The notes below the pieces were generated by a model. It worked only from the letters and a program-made list of their open reading frames with translations. It was not told the origin of the DNA and searched no databases. Made by a program: the position numbers and the translations under genes. A DNA stretch of 64,000 nt from assembly GCA_001630475.1 (NCBI GenBank), contig KV419422.1:310001-374000 (forward strand). The letters are read 5' to 3'. Below are positions 23,457 through 35,166 of the stretch, piece after piece. The stretch's first letter is position 1. Every line of letters begins with the position of its first letter. This DNA is from Sistotremastrum niveocremeum HHB9708. Taxonomy: Eukaryota; Basidiomycota; Agaricomycetes; Sistotremastrales; Sistotremastraceae.

Positions 23457-24765
23457 ATGATAACGGCGCTCGAGTTCTACAGCGGAATAGGTATTTTATT
23501 TCGCGTCTGCTGGGTGGCTCTGACGACGAGCTAGGTGGTCTCCACCTTGCTCTCCGTCGTTGCAGCGCGCGAAGCCGCGTTCTGCGTGCGTTCGACTGGG
23601 ATCAGCTTTCGTGCCAGATATACGACGCTAATTTTGGCCCCAAAATCGCGTACAAAGTGAGCGCTGTTTCACCGTAATATCGCGAGCGCACTCTCACATG
23701 TCCACAAAGGCCGATATATCTCTCCTCACGCCCGCAGATCTCCTTGCTTATCGTGCCTCACTGTGGCTGATGTCGCCGTCGTGCCAGCCATACACTGTCC
23801 TGAACCGAAATGCAAAAGGCGCAGCCGATCCACGTGCAAAGTCCTTCCTGCATATCGTTCATGATGTACTTCCTGAACTGGTCAACCTTGACGGCCATCC
23901 GAGATATATACTCGTCGAAAACGTCGCTGGATTCGAGGTGCTCGCTCTCCTCTTCCTCGAGAAATGCCCATCTTTTATTCAAGGTCGTCATCCAAGACAT
24001 CAGAAACGCGTCTAGAACTAGTCAACGTCTTGCATTCGCTAAACTACATCACGGAAGAATTCCTACTCACGCCTATGCAATTTGGCATCCCAAATTCTCG
24101 GCTGCGATATTACCTTCTGGCTCGACATTCTGACGCGTCGCTGACATCTTGTCCATCTTTGACCGTCCTTCGAGAAATCCCAGGACGTTCGACACTTCAA
24201 GAACCCCCGATTCGAGAAATTCGAGATTATTTGGATCCGCCTCTTGATCTTCCCGCGGAATCTCTGGAAATCCCGGATCGCATTCTTCAAAAATGGGGCC
24301 GACTGTTTGATATCGTATCTCCTTCCTCTCGAAAAAGCTGTTGTTTTACCAGAGGTACGCGGATTGTTCTTATCCGACATATTATTCTGACGCTCACGAT
24401 TCAGGCTACACACATCTCGTCGAAGGGTCTGGCTCGATCCTACAGATGAACGAAAACCTCGACGTAAGAGCACATACTCCGTTTTGACTTCTAATACAGC
24501 TATTGCTCAGACGACTGAAACCTTTGACTCCTTTCTGTCCTCCTCGGAGCCTGATGTCTCTATTCTTAACCCTTTGAGACTACGCTACTTCAGTCCGGCT
24601 GAACTTCTCCGTTTGTTCTCTTTCATAGACCCGGACGATCCACATGGTAGCTTTGCATGGCCTCCTTCAGTGGGACGCAAATCAAAATATCGTTTCATTG
24701 GCAACAGTGTCAACGTGACAGTAGTAACAGAGCTCCTAAATCACCTGCTGCAAGACTACTCATGA
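23457..24765 (+). CDS. DNMT2: DNMT2/TRDMT1-type tRNA cytosine-5 methyltransferase
   Basis: SAM-dependent enzyme that methylates C38 of tRNA-Asp in relatives. Exons 23457-23490, 23535-23656, 23710-23937, 23997-24354, 24405-24463 and 24511-24765 give 351 residues; in-frame upstream ATGs at 23427 and 23393 could add 10 or 21 residues. Motif I is EFYSGIGGLHLAL, motif IV is MSPSCQPYT with catalytic Cys77, motif VI is ENVAGFE, motif VIII is FGIPNSRLRYYLLAR, and the DNMT2 landmark CCFTRGYTH is present. Motif IV has PSC instead of the usual PPC. The acceptors at 23996 and 24510 were chosen over nearer AGs because only these keep frame. Confidence 0.92.
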
Positions 24766-24820
24766 CCCAGATATTAAATGTACAGATCCTCTCGCTAGCC
24801 TACACATATTTGTACATATA

Positions 24821-26743
24821 TTACAATCTTGCAATCTCCAATAGCCTCTCCGAGCTTTGCTTCGACTTGACCTTATCGATATCAGCCCTCGTAATTCCCT
24901 TCAAAATATGCGCATGGTTGTATCCAAGGCGATCTCTCCCGTCCTGCCCACCTTCCTTCCAGAACTCGGGCCGCCGAAGCAGACTGCACACAACGGCGCC
25001 TCCAAGACCAAGATTGTGAACGAGACCATATTTACCACGTTTGTCAGGAAGGTCGAAGAGTCCGGGAGCCTGTGCTGGTCCTGCCCAGTTGCGAAGCTGG
25101 ACTATAGATCTTGTCAGAAAAAAAAGATGCAATAAAAGAATACAACAAACAGGTAATATATGAATGCATCCCGAGACCGGTCGCACCGATAGGATGGCCT
25201 TTGGCTTCCAATCCTCCACTGGGGTTAATGACATATTTTCCACCGTACTGAATGGCTTCAGTAAGGAGCATAGCGGTTTAAATCGCATGGACTGACCGTG
25301 TTGTCCCCAGCCTTGACCATTTCATGTCCCTTCCCAGGCTCACAAAGTCGGAGAGCATCATAAGTTATTAGCTAAAGACTATCGATCAGCAGTCCTTTTC
25401 AAAACTATACGCAGGCTTACTTCATTAGCAGCAAAACAATCGTGCAGTTCGACAACCCCAACTTGATCTCTTCCCTCAGTTGGTCCGAATCCAGCCTTCC
25501 GGAATACCTCATCTCCAGCGTTTCTCGACATATTGAATCCAACTGCATTCATAGCGCTGTTGCTTTCAAGAGTGGTTATGTCGTCCGTTGTTAGAGCTGT
25601 TGCAACGATTTCGATGGCTTGATTTTCAAGATGGTGTTGGTGGACGAAAGCTTCGGAGGCGATGATGCAGCAAGCGGCTAAATGCAAGTTTGAATGCTAA
25701 TTCAGGATCATGAGACGAAGTTCTGACCTCCATCCTGGCGTAAGATAAGCCGTCATGCGCGCGAATCGTGAAGACGAGAACGTACACTGGTGGGACTGCA
25801 CATGTATTTTGTTAGCTGTTCGGTCATTCGAGTCGACGAGAGGACTTCTTCCTTCGTCCATCCATTGCGGAACTGCGAATATGGATTTTTCACAGAATGC
25901 TTATGATTCTTGGCCGCTATCAATCAAAATTCCTTTACTCAGGACATACATTTCTCCTAAATATCAAACACTCACCAATCTCGGCCAAAGTCTCAATGTC
26001 GCCTCCAAACTTATTGAAATACTCCTGCGCTCCGTTCCCAAACATTCTCGGATTGGGGGGTCCATAATTCTTCCCGATAGTTGCTTCCGATCCAATAGAA
26101 GCTTCAGCTATGGGTTGAACGGGTGACCTTCGATCAGGAAAAGAAGCCTTGAGAACTCCGGGTGCCATTTGTTCAAATCCGAGTGCAAGGGCACACTCGA
26201 TGGCTCCGCTTTTGACCCAGGTATTAGCATGAAACAAGGCAGTGCTACCGGTTGCACAGTTATTGTTCACGTTCGTGATGGGTATTCCTGTGAGACCGAG
26301 AGCATATAAGGCCCGTTGACCCTGCGAGATTCGTGTGAGGTCGGAATTTGACACGGCGAACTTGTGAAGTCTGGACATACACATGTCGAATCACCTATTC
26401 GGGGAAGCACTCAGTATAATCCACCATGGTCGATCCTGTAGAGCACATACCTAAAACATAGCCAACAAAAGCTGCTTGAACGTCATCATAGGTGATGCCA
26501 GCATCCAAGAGAGCTTTCGTGCTGGCTTCGAGGCCCATCTTTGTGGTCTTCCATTGAGTTCAGATCTCAGATGGCACGGCGCTGAGCTCACGTCTTCGGT
26601 AGTTCTGGTCTTTCGAGGCTAAGATACGCATATATTACTGAGCAACAGGAGGGGCGAACGCAATGAATAACTACCTTGATGAACTGGGTCAAACCACATC
26701 CTATAATGAACGTCCGGTGACTTTGGGATTCAGCTGAAGACAT
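24821..26743 (-). CDS. SCP-x-type thiolase, peroxisomal
   Basis: Thiolase of the sterol-carrier-protein-x group, which cleaves 3-oxoacyl-CoA of branched or bulky chains. Eleven exons: 26675-26743, 26592-26618, 26451-26547, 26381-26394, 25976-26321, 25786-25916, 25728-25734, 25421-25677, 25297-25371, 25151-25247 and 24821-25101, giving 466 residues. The nucleophile is Cys91 in [19 protein letters not shown] (His309) and [17 protein letters not shown] (His359) complete the site. Two exons are tiny (14 and 7 bases); the 7-base one supplies DG of SPTSDGAACCII. The protein ends ARL, a good PTS1 peroxisomal signal, and lacks a C-terminal SCP2 lipid-transfer domain. Confidence 0.93.
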
Positions 26744-26918
26744 GGTGGTCGGACGACGAGTGAACTTTCGGGGAACCGGATACTTCGGTTGCCGGTAAAG
26801 GTTATCACATAACGAGGAAGTAAAACAGTGACATTCTCAAACAACAGTAGAACTACGACATGGCGGAACAGAATCGTGTATAGGGAATACAGCATCTAGT
26901 AAATAGAGGCGGAGCCAT

Positions 26919-28360
26919 CTATTCATCATCTTCTTCGTCGTCATCGTCAGCTTCGTCAAGCCACTACAAATGCAACATCATAAGAATGAGTAGGAATAAA
27001 GAAGGAAGAGCACGAACTGTGAGGAAGGGTTCGCTTGCTTTGCGAACTTTCTTGCTGGTTTCTTTGTCAACATACTTTTTGCTAACATGCGTACCCCATT
27101 GTTTGATGACTTCTTCTTCGAGAATATCGGTTTGATAAAACTGCATGAGAATCTTGGGAACTGCGGGAATCAGGTCAGGATGATCGACGCCAAGGAACCA
27201 CTCGAGCCCTCCTAGAAGAGCCTTCTGCTGTTTCTCAGCTGTACCCAACTACACGACCATCAATGTTAGCAGATGAAAGTGAACGGATGTTGTGTTACAT
27301 ACCTTGGCAAACACGGGAGCGAACTTGGGTATTTCCTCCAGGATCTTTTGGGTGAAGAGAGCTTGCACAAGAATTTGATTGGTCTTGTGTTTCTTCTGGA
27401 TGCCTAGCTCCTCAATTTTCTTGTATACCTCGACTGGAGTTGCAGTACTGCGGTTTTCCTGGAGCCAGTTGCCTAAGACAGAGTAAGGGCTATCGGCTCC
27501 TTCATCACTGTCGTCGTCGTTGAGGACGAGTCCATTCTTCACTGCGCCTTCCAAAGCTTTGACTCGCGCCTTGACGGCTTCCGCAGATGTGTCAACTGAC
27601 CAATCGTCGTCGATGTTGGTTTTAGTCGTGAGCTCGGCAGCTTCGGCTTTTATGCGGCGGGTGAGCTCATCGTCCGAAGCAGCGTCGCCATCATCACCGC
27701 CATTTTCTGCGTCGCCGTTGGCGCCCTCGTCCTGAGATTTGCCTTTCTTCGACTTCTTAGCAGTCTTTGGGGGATTCTTAATGATGAAGGGCACAAGCTT
27801 GTGGCGCATGTCAACGCCGGTCTGGGCACCACAAGCCTTGCAATTGCGAGTAATGTCATCAGACTTGCTGATAATCAGGTCGGTTTCGGGATTCTTGCAA
27901 GAGCCGCAAAGGACAAATTTGTCGATGAAGGCGTCGAGGAGTTCGCGAAGGCGACTGGCATCGTGGGCACCGTTGACGATGTAACGTTCAGCTTTCTCAT
28001 CGAAGGAGGTCTGAGCACCCAATTCGCAACCGAAGAACTTGGTGGGGTCTGTGACAAGGTAAGGATTTGTAATACGACACGAGGCAAAAAAATTACAAGT
28101 AGGAGGGCGACTGAGTGCACGGGCGACGTCGGCCATGTTAGGGCATACGGTTTTGATCCCGTTTCCTTTGCCTTCGATCTTTGTGAGGAGAAGGGGCATG
28201 CTACTCATAGATTAGATACTAGAGACCGTGCGCAACCATCAAGCTTACCGATAGCGATAAAACTTGTCCTGAAGTAGAACTACATGAGAATGACGAATCC
28301 ACAGTCGGGGCGAAAATGACTTACATCGACGTCGCGGCGAATGTTAACAATAGCAGCCAT
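26919..28360 (-). CDS. TIF5: Translation initiation factor eIF5
   Basis: GTPase-activating protein for eIF2 in start-codon selection. Exons 28325-28360, 28249-28268, 28097-28200, 27303-28048, 27018-27248 and 26919-26963 give 393 residues. The N-terminal domain starts [21 protein letters not shown], where the early Arg of NIRRDV is the GAP arginine in yeast. [17 protein letters not shown] and a C4 zinc ribbon (CGSC ... CKACG) follow, then an acidic linker and a C-terminal W2 (HEAT) domain ending in an acidic/aromatic tail ([14 protein letters not shown]) that binds eIF2-beta and eIF3. Everything matches the family. Confidence 0.96.
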
Positions 28361-28631
28361 GTTGTATAAAGTTGATATTAGTGTTTAAGGCTATCCGACG
28401 ATTATGAGCTATGGTTGGGACAATGTTGCATGTGGGAGATGTTCACAGGACAGAAGGGTAGATTCCGATGCTCAAAATTTGAACTGTTTGATGCTCGGGG
28501 CGGACGCAGCATGAAATTTCTTCTGTTGATACAGAAGTTGCGAGGGAGTTGGATGAGGGGAGATATAATGGCTGGGGTGGACGGAGGTGAACAGAGGTTA
28601 GGGGCAAGCAGATGGTGATGGTTGGTGGGAG
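28361..28631. other. eIF5 upstream region
   Basis: Presumed eIF5 promoter, bounded on its far side by the left arm of the inverted repeat only 272 bases from the start codon. Confidence 0.4.
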
Positions 28632-28953
28632 GGTTATTGCTGTTTACAAAAGTATTGGCGGAGGCCGAAATTTGCGAAAATCGCCGCGCCGCGGCTTCAA
28701 AAGTTCAGAGCGCAGTATCTCGACGACCAGAGTAGATATCAACATGATTTTTGTTGCAAATGACGACTACAGTGAAATACGAGGGCTCCACGTGAAAATT
28801 TGGAGCAAAACGATGCAGAACTGAATGAGCACGAAAATGGGTGCCTTCAGCAACATTTTGATGATTTTGAACGAATGGCGAAAGATATCGATGAGCCGCT
28901 TTCATATTTGGGAAGTACAGGTATGCCTCCAGGGCACCAGGAGAAATGGGGAG
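28632..28953 (+). repeat. Inverted repeat, left arm (about 322 bases)
   Basis: Reverse complement of 29358-29678 with only a few differences, clustered at the outer end (for example TTTACAAAAG against TTTACGAAAG) plus an isolated A/G change near 28838. The arm contains an open frame, ELNEHENGCLQQHFDDFER onwards, but no upstream ATG and a stop before it. Outer ends start GTTATTGCTG against GTTACTGCTA on the reverse strand, so they could be terminal inverted repeats of a small transposon. No clear target-site duplication is visible. Confidence 0.9.
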
Positions 28954-29357
28954 GTCTCAGGCGGAAACTTCTGACAGCTCCTTCATCCTTCTCGGTCACT
29001 CAACTCATTTGAGCGACATCCCCTTAGATTTGGCTCCTTATTTAGTGTGAACCAGTGTCAATAGTATTTTACAACATCTGGAGACAACTTTGGATGGACA
29101 TGATCGAGTTCATGTGGTGTAAGATTCAATTTGTCCTACTCACGATAAGCGCCCAAACCGTTGGGCATTGAAAAACTTTTCCAAGCAGCGCCACAAGCGT
29201 AAAGGCCAGCTAATAGCTTTCATCTGCTTCAGTTAACCTTCTGTAGCCGTCAGACGGCGAGAAGTGGCCAGTTTCGTGCACTTTCCAAGCTGTCTCAATA
29301 ACCCTCGCGACCCTTCGTTCTTAGATGATCGAGTTTCATGCCACTTCAACCAAAACG
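28954..29357. other. Spacer between the inverted repeat arms
   Basis: 404 bases of single-copy sequence. On the minus strand the open frame of the right arm continues into it (AFWLKWHETRSSKNEG and on) to a stop at 29233, whereas the left arm's frame diverges at the junction. This suggests that the right arm is the original and the left arm a copied, inverted piece. Confidence 0.5.
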
Positions 29358-29678
29358 CTCCCCATTTCTCCTGGTGCCCTGGAGGCATACCTGTACTTCC
29401 CAAATATGAAAGCGGCTCATCGATATCTTTCGCCATTCGTTCAAAATCATCAAAATGTTGCTGAAGGCACCCGTTTTCGTGCTCATTCAGTTCTGCATCG
29501 TTTTGCTCCAAATTTTCACGTGGAGCCCTCGTATTTCACTGTAGTCGTCATTTGCAACAAAAATCATGTTGATATCTACTCTGGTCGTCGAGATACTGCG
29601 CTCTGAACTTTTGAAGCCGCGGCGCGGCGATTTTCGCAAATTTCGGCCTCCGCCAATACTTTCGTAAATAGCAGTAAC
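29358..29678 (-). repeat. Inverted repeat, right arm (about 321 bases)
   Basis: Partner of 28632-28953. A 92-codon open frame without its own ATG runs leftwards from about 29511 to 29233; its first Met is internal (ERMAKDIDEP). It may be an exon or relic of a mobile-element gene. I do not recognise the protein. The arm ends 161 bases upstream of the SMN start codon. Confidence 0.9.
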
Positions 29679-29839
29679 AAATTTTCAACAGCCGAGAAAA
29701 CGCGTTTGTGCCGCTTATGTAACCCAGCTCTCCAACGTGTGTCCACCTGCATATGCGCCCGCTGCTGTCCTACAGAGACGTTGCTGAACATAACACCACA
29801 ATTTCCACTACATCATTTGGTCAGAAAAATCATCACGAA

Positions 29840-30814
29840 ATGGGGAAAAATAATCGCGGTGGTTCCAAGTACAAGAAACGGGGTGCAGGTCGCAACAACT
29901 ACCAAGGGAACAGGCATTGGGATGACTTAGGAGCGTCCCAGTCTCAGGAACTGACGTACGAGGAAGAGGGGCCGCAGACCTCGAGTGCAACGACGACGGG
30001 CCAGAAACGTAAAAGAGAAAATGACTGGGAAAACCAAAGCAGGGAGTTGACTCACGAGGAGATCTGGGACGATTCCGCCTTAATCAACGCTTGGGACGCT
30101 GCTATGGAGGAGTATAAGGTATGATTGAGATTTCATTGCTACCCGTTATCTGATGAACGCTGAATGTCAAGGCAATGAACGGCCCTGACAAAGGCTGGAA
30201 AGCTGAACCCACAAATAAATCCGCACTGTTGGTACACCTCTCTTACACAAGTACATATAACTGACATCCCACGTCTTTAGCTGGTATAATGTTCCCAAGA
30301 AACCAGAAGAGGCGGATGAAGAACAAGCAGACGTCACATTGGAGGACGAAGAAGCAGAAGCCGAAGGAGAGGTTGAAGACGATTCACGACCTATAGACTT
30401 CGACTCATTCGTCCCGGACCACGATGCTACTCTCGATTACGATGAAGGAGACGAGGGTGAAGCTCAGAATCCCTTCTCAGGTGTACCCCCTCAGCCCGAC
30501 TACTCCCTCGCATCCCAGTTGGTCCCAGGTCCGCATACTAGAGAGGAGGTATATCAGAAAGCGGTCGCAGCATGGTATTGGGCAGGATACTGGAACGGCG
30601 TCTATAATGTATGGCTCCCTCAACTACGTTTTCCCAGAACTAATCTTTCTTGATATCCTTGCAGACGATGTCAGATAAAGAGCCGCCACCCCAACCTCGA
30701 CAGTCGACTCGACCTGCCAATACTACTGGTGCTAATCACAGCACTATTGCATCCGCCGTTGCGGAAACCGAAGTCTTGCCCAAAGAGAACGAAGACGGTC
30801 TCTTGCCTACCTAA
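29840..30814 (+). CDS. SMN1: Survival motor neuron (SMN) homologue
   Basis: Core of the SMN complex that loads Sm proteins on spliceosomal snRNAs. Exons 29840-30118, 30172-30227, 30281-30608 and 30665-30814 give 270 residues. A basic start (MGKNNRGGSKYKKRG) precedes the Gemin2-binding helix ELTHEEIWDDSALINAW (about 69-85), and the C-terminal oligomerisation YG-like box is VAAWYWAGYWNGVYN (207-221). There is no Tudor domain between them, only an acidic linker, as in fission yeast Smn1. The last exon adds a Ser/Thr-rich tail after the YG box. A gene dependent on many small introns fits a genome this intron-rich. Confidence 0.88.
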
Positions 30815-31337
30815 GGGCGGCTGCAATGGAGTGCAGTTTCCGAGTTATATTCGAGTGTCTGGCGTCAACAGGACGATTCTCGAGGGTATGAGAGGCAAAT
30901 ATTTGGAATATTTTCTATCGAGGTCATCGTTGGGAGCCATGCCTTCGGTGGTCCTGCGCCATTTTCGGGCTGTAGAGCTTATACAAGCTCCGAGCACTCA
31001 CGAGGTGAGCTTGCTGATTCTTTGTCGATCAATCAGCTTCTCATCTCGTCCCTGGATGACATTGGAGATTAGTTGTCCTGCATGTTTTTGTAAATCCATG
31101 ATTAGCAACTTGCGCTCGGGGCCATATTGTAAGATTAGGAACAGCAGTCGCTAGGTTCCATTGATATGCACAACCTCGTGCCCCTATACACTAAAGCAAT
31201 AAGTTATAATAACTACTTCTCTGCCTCATTCATTTCCCTCGAGAGCTTCTCGAGACCCTCGATGATCGATGACCATTCATGAATGCTATCTGACTTCTGA
31301 GGGTGCGTAAGGTCGCAATGCACTGCGCGATATGTTA
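30815..31337. other. Convergent 3' region, SMN and ADAM
   Basis: About 520 bases. A 100-codon plus-strand frame (30840-31154) has no family features and no start of its own. Probably untranslated 3' sequence. Confidence 0.4.
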
Positions 31338-34300
31338 TTAAGGTGCAATGAAATCCTGAGGGTTCACATACTTTGGACCTGGTCGGAGAGCAGGAGGTAT
31401 CCATGCAGCATCCCCAGTTGGTTGAGGTGGTGATGAAAATGAGGTGTTTTCGTCCTTGAACTGGGGGTAGAACGGTGCTGGCTGCACAGAGGTGTATCCA
31501 GGTGCATACCCAGTTATGGGTTGCGGCGGACCCGCAGCGCCATAGACTGGTGGACCTTGGCGCGATGAACCTCGCATACACCGTCCCAATGCTACATGTT
31601 CCGGGTATATGAGAAGTTTTCAATGGAAGAGATAGTGATCCTACCTGAGAATAGCCAACAGATCGCGACTAGTGCAACGAGGCCAGCAGCTACCGAGATC
31701 GGGATCGCGATCTGCAGATTTTGTTTATACCATGACTATTTTGTATAAGCATCGAATCAGAAGAAGGCGATCGAGATCATACCACGGCTGTGTCCAGAAG
31801 TGATCCCAGTTGGCAGTTACCCTTCTCACAAAATCCTCCATATCCTAACCAAATATTAATAAACTCTAAACTACTGACAGTCGTGCACGCACCACAAGGA
31901 GTACCGTCAACAAAATTCGATTGCAAGACCATACAGGATGAGGAGTCATCTGGGTCTTGACATGAGATCGAACATGATGGATTTCGATTTGGGCACGCGG
32001 CTTTCAGTCCTAGAGATGATCCCACAGTTTGGCATTGCACTAGTAGAGATAAGCCCGGGGAAGGCAGCAAATGAAGAACAACCCACACGACTGCGATGTA
32101 CAAAGGCCGTTTGCACAGGTTTCTCCATCTGTCCCACATTGAAGACCTGCATCGTATATCGCTTCAAAAGAATGCTATGAATCAAATTGCAGAAATGCTT
32201 ACCGTTAGCATGAAACGTATCAGGAGGACAAGCGGAAGAATTTCCGGTGCATGTTTCTGCAATGTCGCATTGAGAATTGACAGCTGGCCGACAGACTTGC
32301 GTGGCTGGGGAAAATTGGCAGGTACTCGTACAACAAGCGTCGCTCGTAGGATCGCACACCGATCCGGCGGTGAACGTACACGTTGCAGAATTGCAACATG
32401 TCGAGTTATTCCCCACTCCAGGGTCACATTCCTCCCCGTCCTCGACAATTCCATTCCCACACATCTGAACGGTTATAGTTTTCTCAGAGGCGCTGGCATC
32501 TTGTATGCATGAGGAATTAATTGCATTTGGGTTTCCTTGGGGGATCAATGAACCTGCGTGGATCAGTTAGGTAAAATCAAAACCACCCGTCTATTTTCGA
32601 AGGCCACCTACAGATGTTGCCAATACTACACGGTGAGAATTTCATTTCTCCCGCATTTGAGATCGGGTTCATGAGAAACTGGTTTTCAGCAGCGCATGTC
32701 GTCGCCGAAGAGGGGCAGCATCCTGCAGTTGAGTTGCAACCGGACGTACACTGTATAGAAGTTTAATCTAACGCTCAATCGGGATGCAATGAGCAAGAAA
32801 CACACGTCATGCTGCGTAGGAGGAGTCAGATTCAACGTCATGATCAGCGGCTGTACGACATACAATAGCTCCAAAATTATGCCCGATCTCATGAGATATA
32901 ACTTGCCACTCGGTGACGCCAAACGTCGAAACTGCCGCACCTGAGACAACAGAAGGAGGTTCTCCACTTGCGGCTTGGTTGCAAAGGGTCCCGAGCCATG
33001 CAATGCCTGCAGCCGTCAATGTTTAGGCGTTACTCATAACTGCGAAAGTAGAGATGCCTTACCAACTTCGGTCCCTGTGGGGCAGCCGCTCATGAGATGC
33101 CACAGGCCGGCTCCGTCATCACCCAGAGTACCACGGTAGGCAGAGAATTGTGACAGACGCTGATCGAGAGTCACAGATGAACAATCTGTATTCCAAGGGC
33201 GGATAGGGTCTGGGGTACTAGGGCAACTTTCGATCATGATCAGGGTTTACTCTAAATTGTAGCACGGATTCGAAATACCTGCTGTTGTGGATCTCAAGGT
33301 GTATGATACCCAGAGATATATTGAACGTAGACTAAATTCCAAGCAGTTGAGATGAGATCGCAAAAGGAGTAAGAAGAATACCTTGTACAGCGAACTTGCC
33401 GTGTTCCAATTGAGCAGGATGGCTTTGGTTGCGTTTTCGACAGACCCGTATTGAGCAGTATATTTGCAATCTGCAGCAACTCCCATGTATACCTCATGGA
33501 CAAATAGAACCTTAGATTTGTGCATGATAAGGCGGAGGAAAGGTCTCACGATCTTTTCGCTTGAAGGACAACCTGCCGTGGAGCCGATTGATCCAACGAA
33601 ACTAAAATAACGATAAATCTTTGCATCAAAATCAGTGCGTGCAGCGATACCCACTTGGAGCTTGAAGATCCTCCGGCGACATCGTCACGCTTGTGGGACA
33701 TGTTGACAGGGCCATCGACGATACCCGAGTCCTGAAAAAGATTCCATGGATCATACCAAGTAGCCGGTTCAGTCAAGTTTGAATTGCCCAATTGAAATGA
33801 GGTGTCCTTGTTGTGGGACAATCGATCATGTCCGCACATTTCTGCACCGGTTTCTGCTTGCAGTTTCACGGATGAAGGCTCATTGACGGTGATTCGATCG
33901 CTATCGCGAAAGATGACCAATTGGGAAGAGGGATCAATGAAATGTTCGGGGAGGGGATCCAGCGGATGCTTAAGCCGGAGATATTTGTCGATGGTCAAAA
34001 TATGATAAGTCTCGCCATCAGCAGAGAAAGCGCCTTCATAGATAGGCGGAAGATCTTGCAAAGCATTTCCTTGATTGTGGACGAGAATTCGCGCCCACCC
34101 TCGGTCACCCGGCGTACCCTGCGGTCGTGAAAGTCTCGCAGCATCTTCGCGAAGCCAAGACGAAGAGTAGCTCTCGTGAACGACCTCTCCCCAAAATGCC
34201 AACACAGAGTCTCGGAGCAGAGGTTCCACCTGACTCTGGACGGTCTTTCCATCATCGGAAGTAGTGTGATAGGTTATTCGTGCGGCGGGATGTATGAGAT

Positions 34301-34638
34301 GATTGTTGGGACGTAAATGAATCGTAAAGGTCTGCGAGAAAGCTGAAAGTCGTAGTCGAAAGGCGTCGGTATGCCGCAGAGACGGTGAATCAAGTGGTAG
34401 GCTGCGAGAATCGAATGTTCCCCGCGCATTGGGTTGTCGAGGTACCACCTCAAGTGATAATGTAGTAAGAGACTCGATCCTCGTCAAAGGCTCTGGTCGT
34501 CTGCTCGAGGCTATATTTTGCCCAATGAGGAAATCAGGCACAAAAGTGGAAGCAGAACTCGCCTTGGACGCAAGGAAGTATGCATATAAGGAGCCACCCC
34601 GCCAAGAAGGGCCAATTATAAAATATAAATAATTTCAT
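31338..34638 (-). CDS. ADAM-family metalloprotease
   Basis: Type I membrane zinc protease with disintegrin module; fungi have a few whose roles in cell-surface shedding are little known. Fifteen exons: 34559-34638, 33655-34500, 33550-33601, 33382-33510, 33279-33331, 33063-33226, 32864-33006, 32806-32811, 32612-32750, 32203-32553, 32087-32146, 31893-32039, 31783-31844, 31645-31735 and 31338-31591 (858 residues). A separate first exon gives the signal peptide (MKLFIFYNWPFLAGWLL). The zinc motif is HEIGHNFGAIH (480-490) and its last His sits on a 6-base exon. The disintegrin domain starts near CGNGIVEDGEECDPG, then a Cys-rich part, a membrane helix (about 752-774) and a Pro/Tyr-rich cytoplasmic tail. 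Confidence 0.9.
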
Positions 34639-35166
34639 GGGGTGCACCACGATTCTCCACAGCTGATCTTTACTTGGGTTGCTTCAAGTTGGATTATTCT
34701 GGGATTGAGCTGGACGTGATGCTCTATCCGACCAGCGGCTGAGGTGCGAGAATTACAAGTATTACAGAGATGGACCCAAGCAAGAAAGCGTGAAAGCAAA
34801 GAGAGTAAGGGAATGGGAATGGAAGACGGTAACCCAGATTAATTGTTGTTCGCGACGACTCCGACAGCATCAAGCCATCAAGATCTTGAAACACAGCCAC
34901 ATCAACCGAGCTGACCGAGATACTTCATTTGTGTTCAGTGGTATCACATTTATACAGGCAAGCACATGGAGAAGAGCATTTGATTCATGATTTCGAAACA
35001 TATAAGAATACTACTGCGACAACAAAGTTCAATGAAACATATCTATATGTATGATGCATGCAAGCTCAAGACGACAAGACACAATGACAAATGGGTATCT
35101 GTTTTTTGGGCATTTCGGTCGTGAAGAATGAGAAATGAAGGAAGTATGAATGAATAAAAAAACTCG
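34639..35166. other. Intergenic, ADAM to Cyc8
   Basis: About 530 bases containing the ADAM promoter and the Cyc8 3' end. No gene is seen. Confidence 0.5.

Noticed and set aside
28800-29012. Protein-coding gene in the left repeat arm
   Set aside because: The frame lacks an upstream ATG and diverges from the right-arm copy at the repeat boundary; more likely a duplicated fragment.
30840-31154. Plus-strand frame after SMN
   Set aside because: No start of its own, no conserved pattern, lies in a convergent 3' region.
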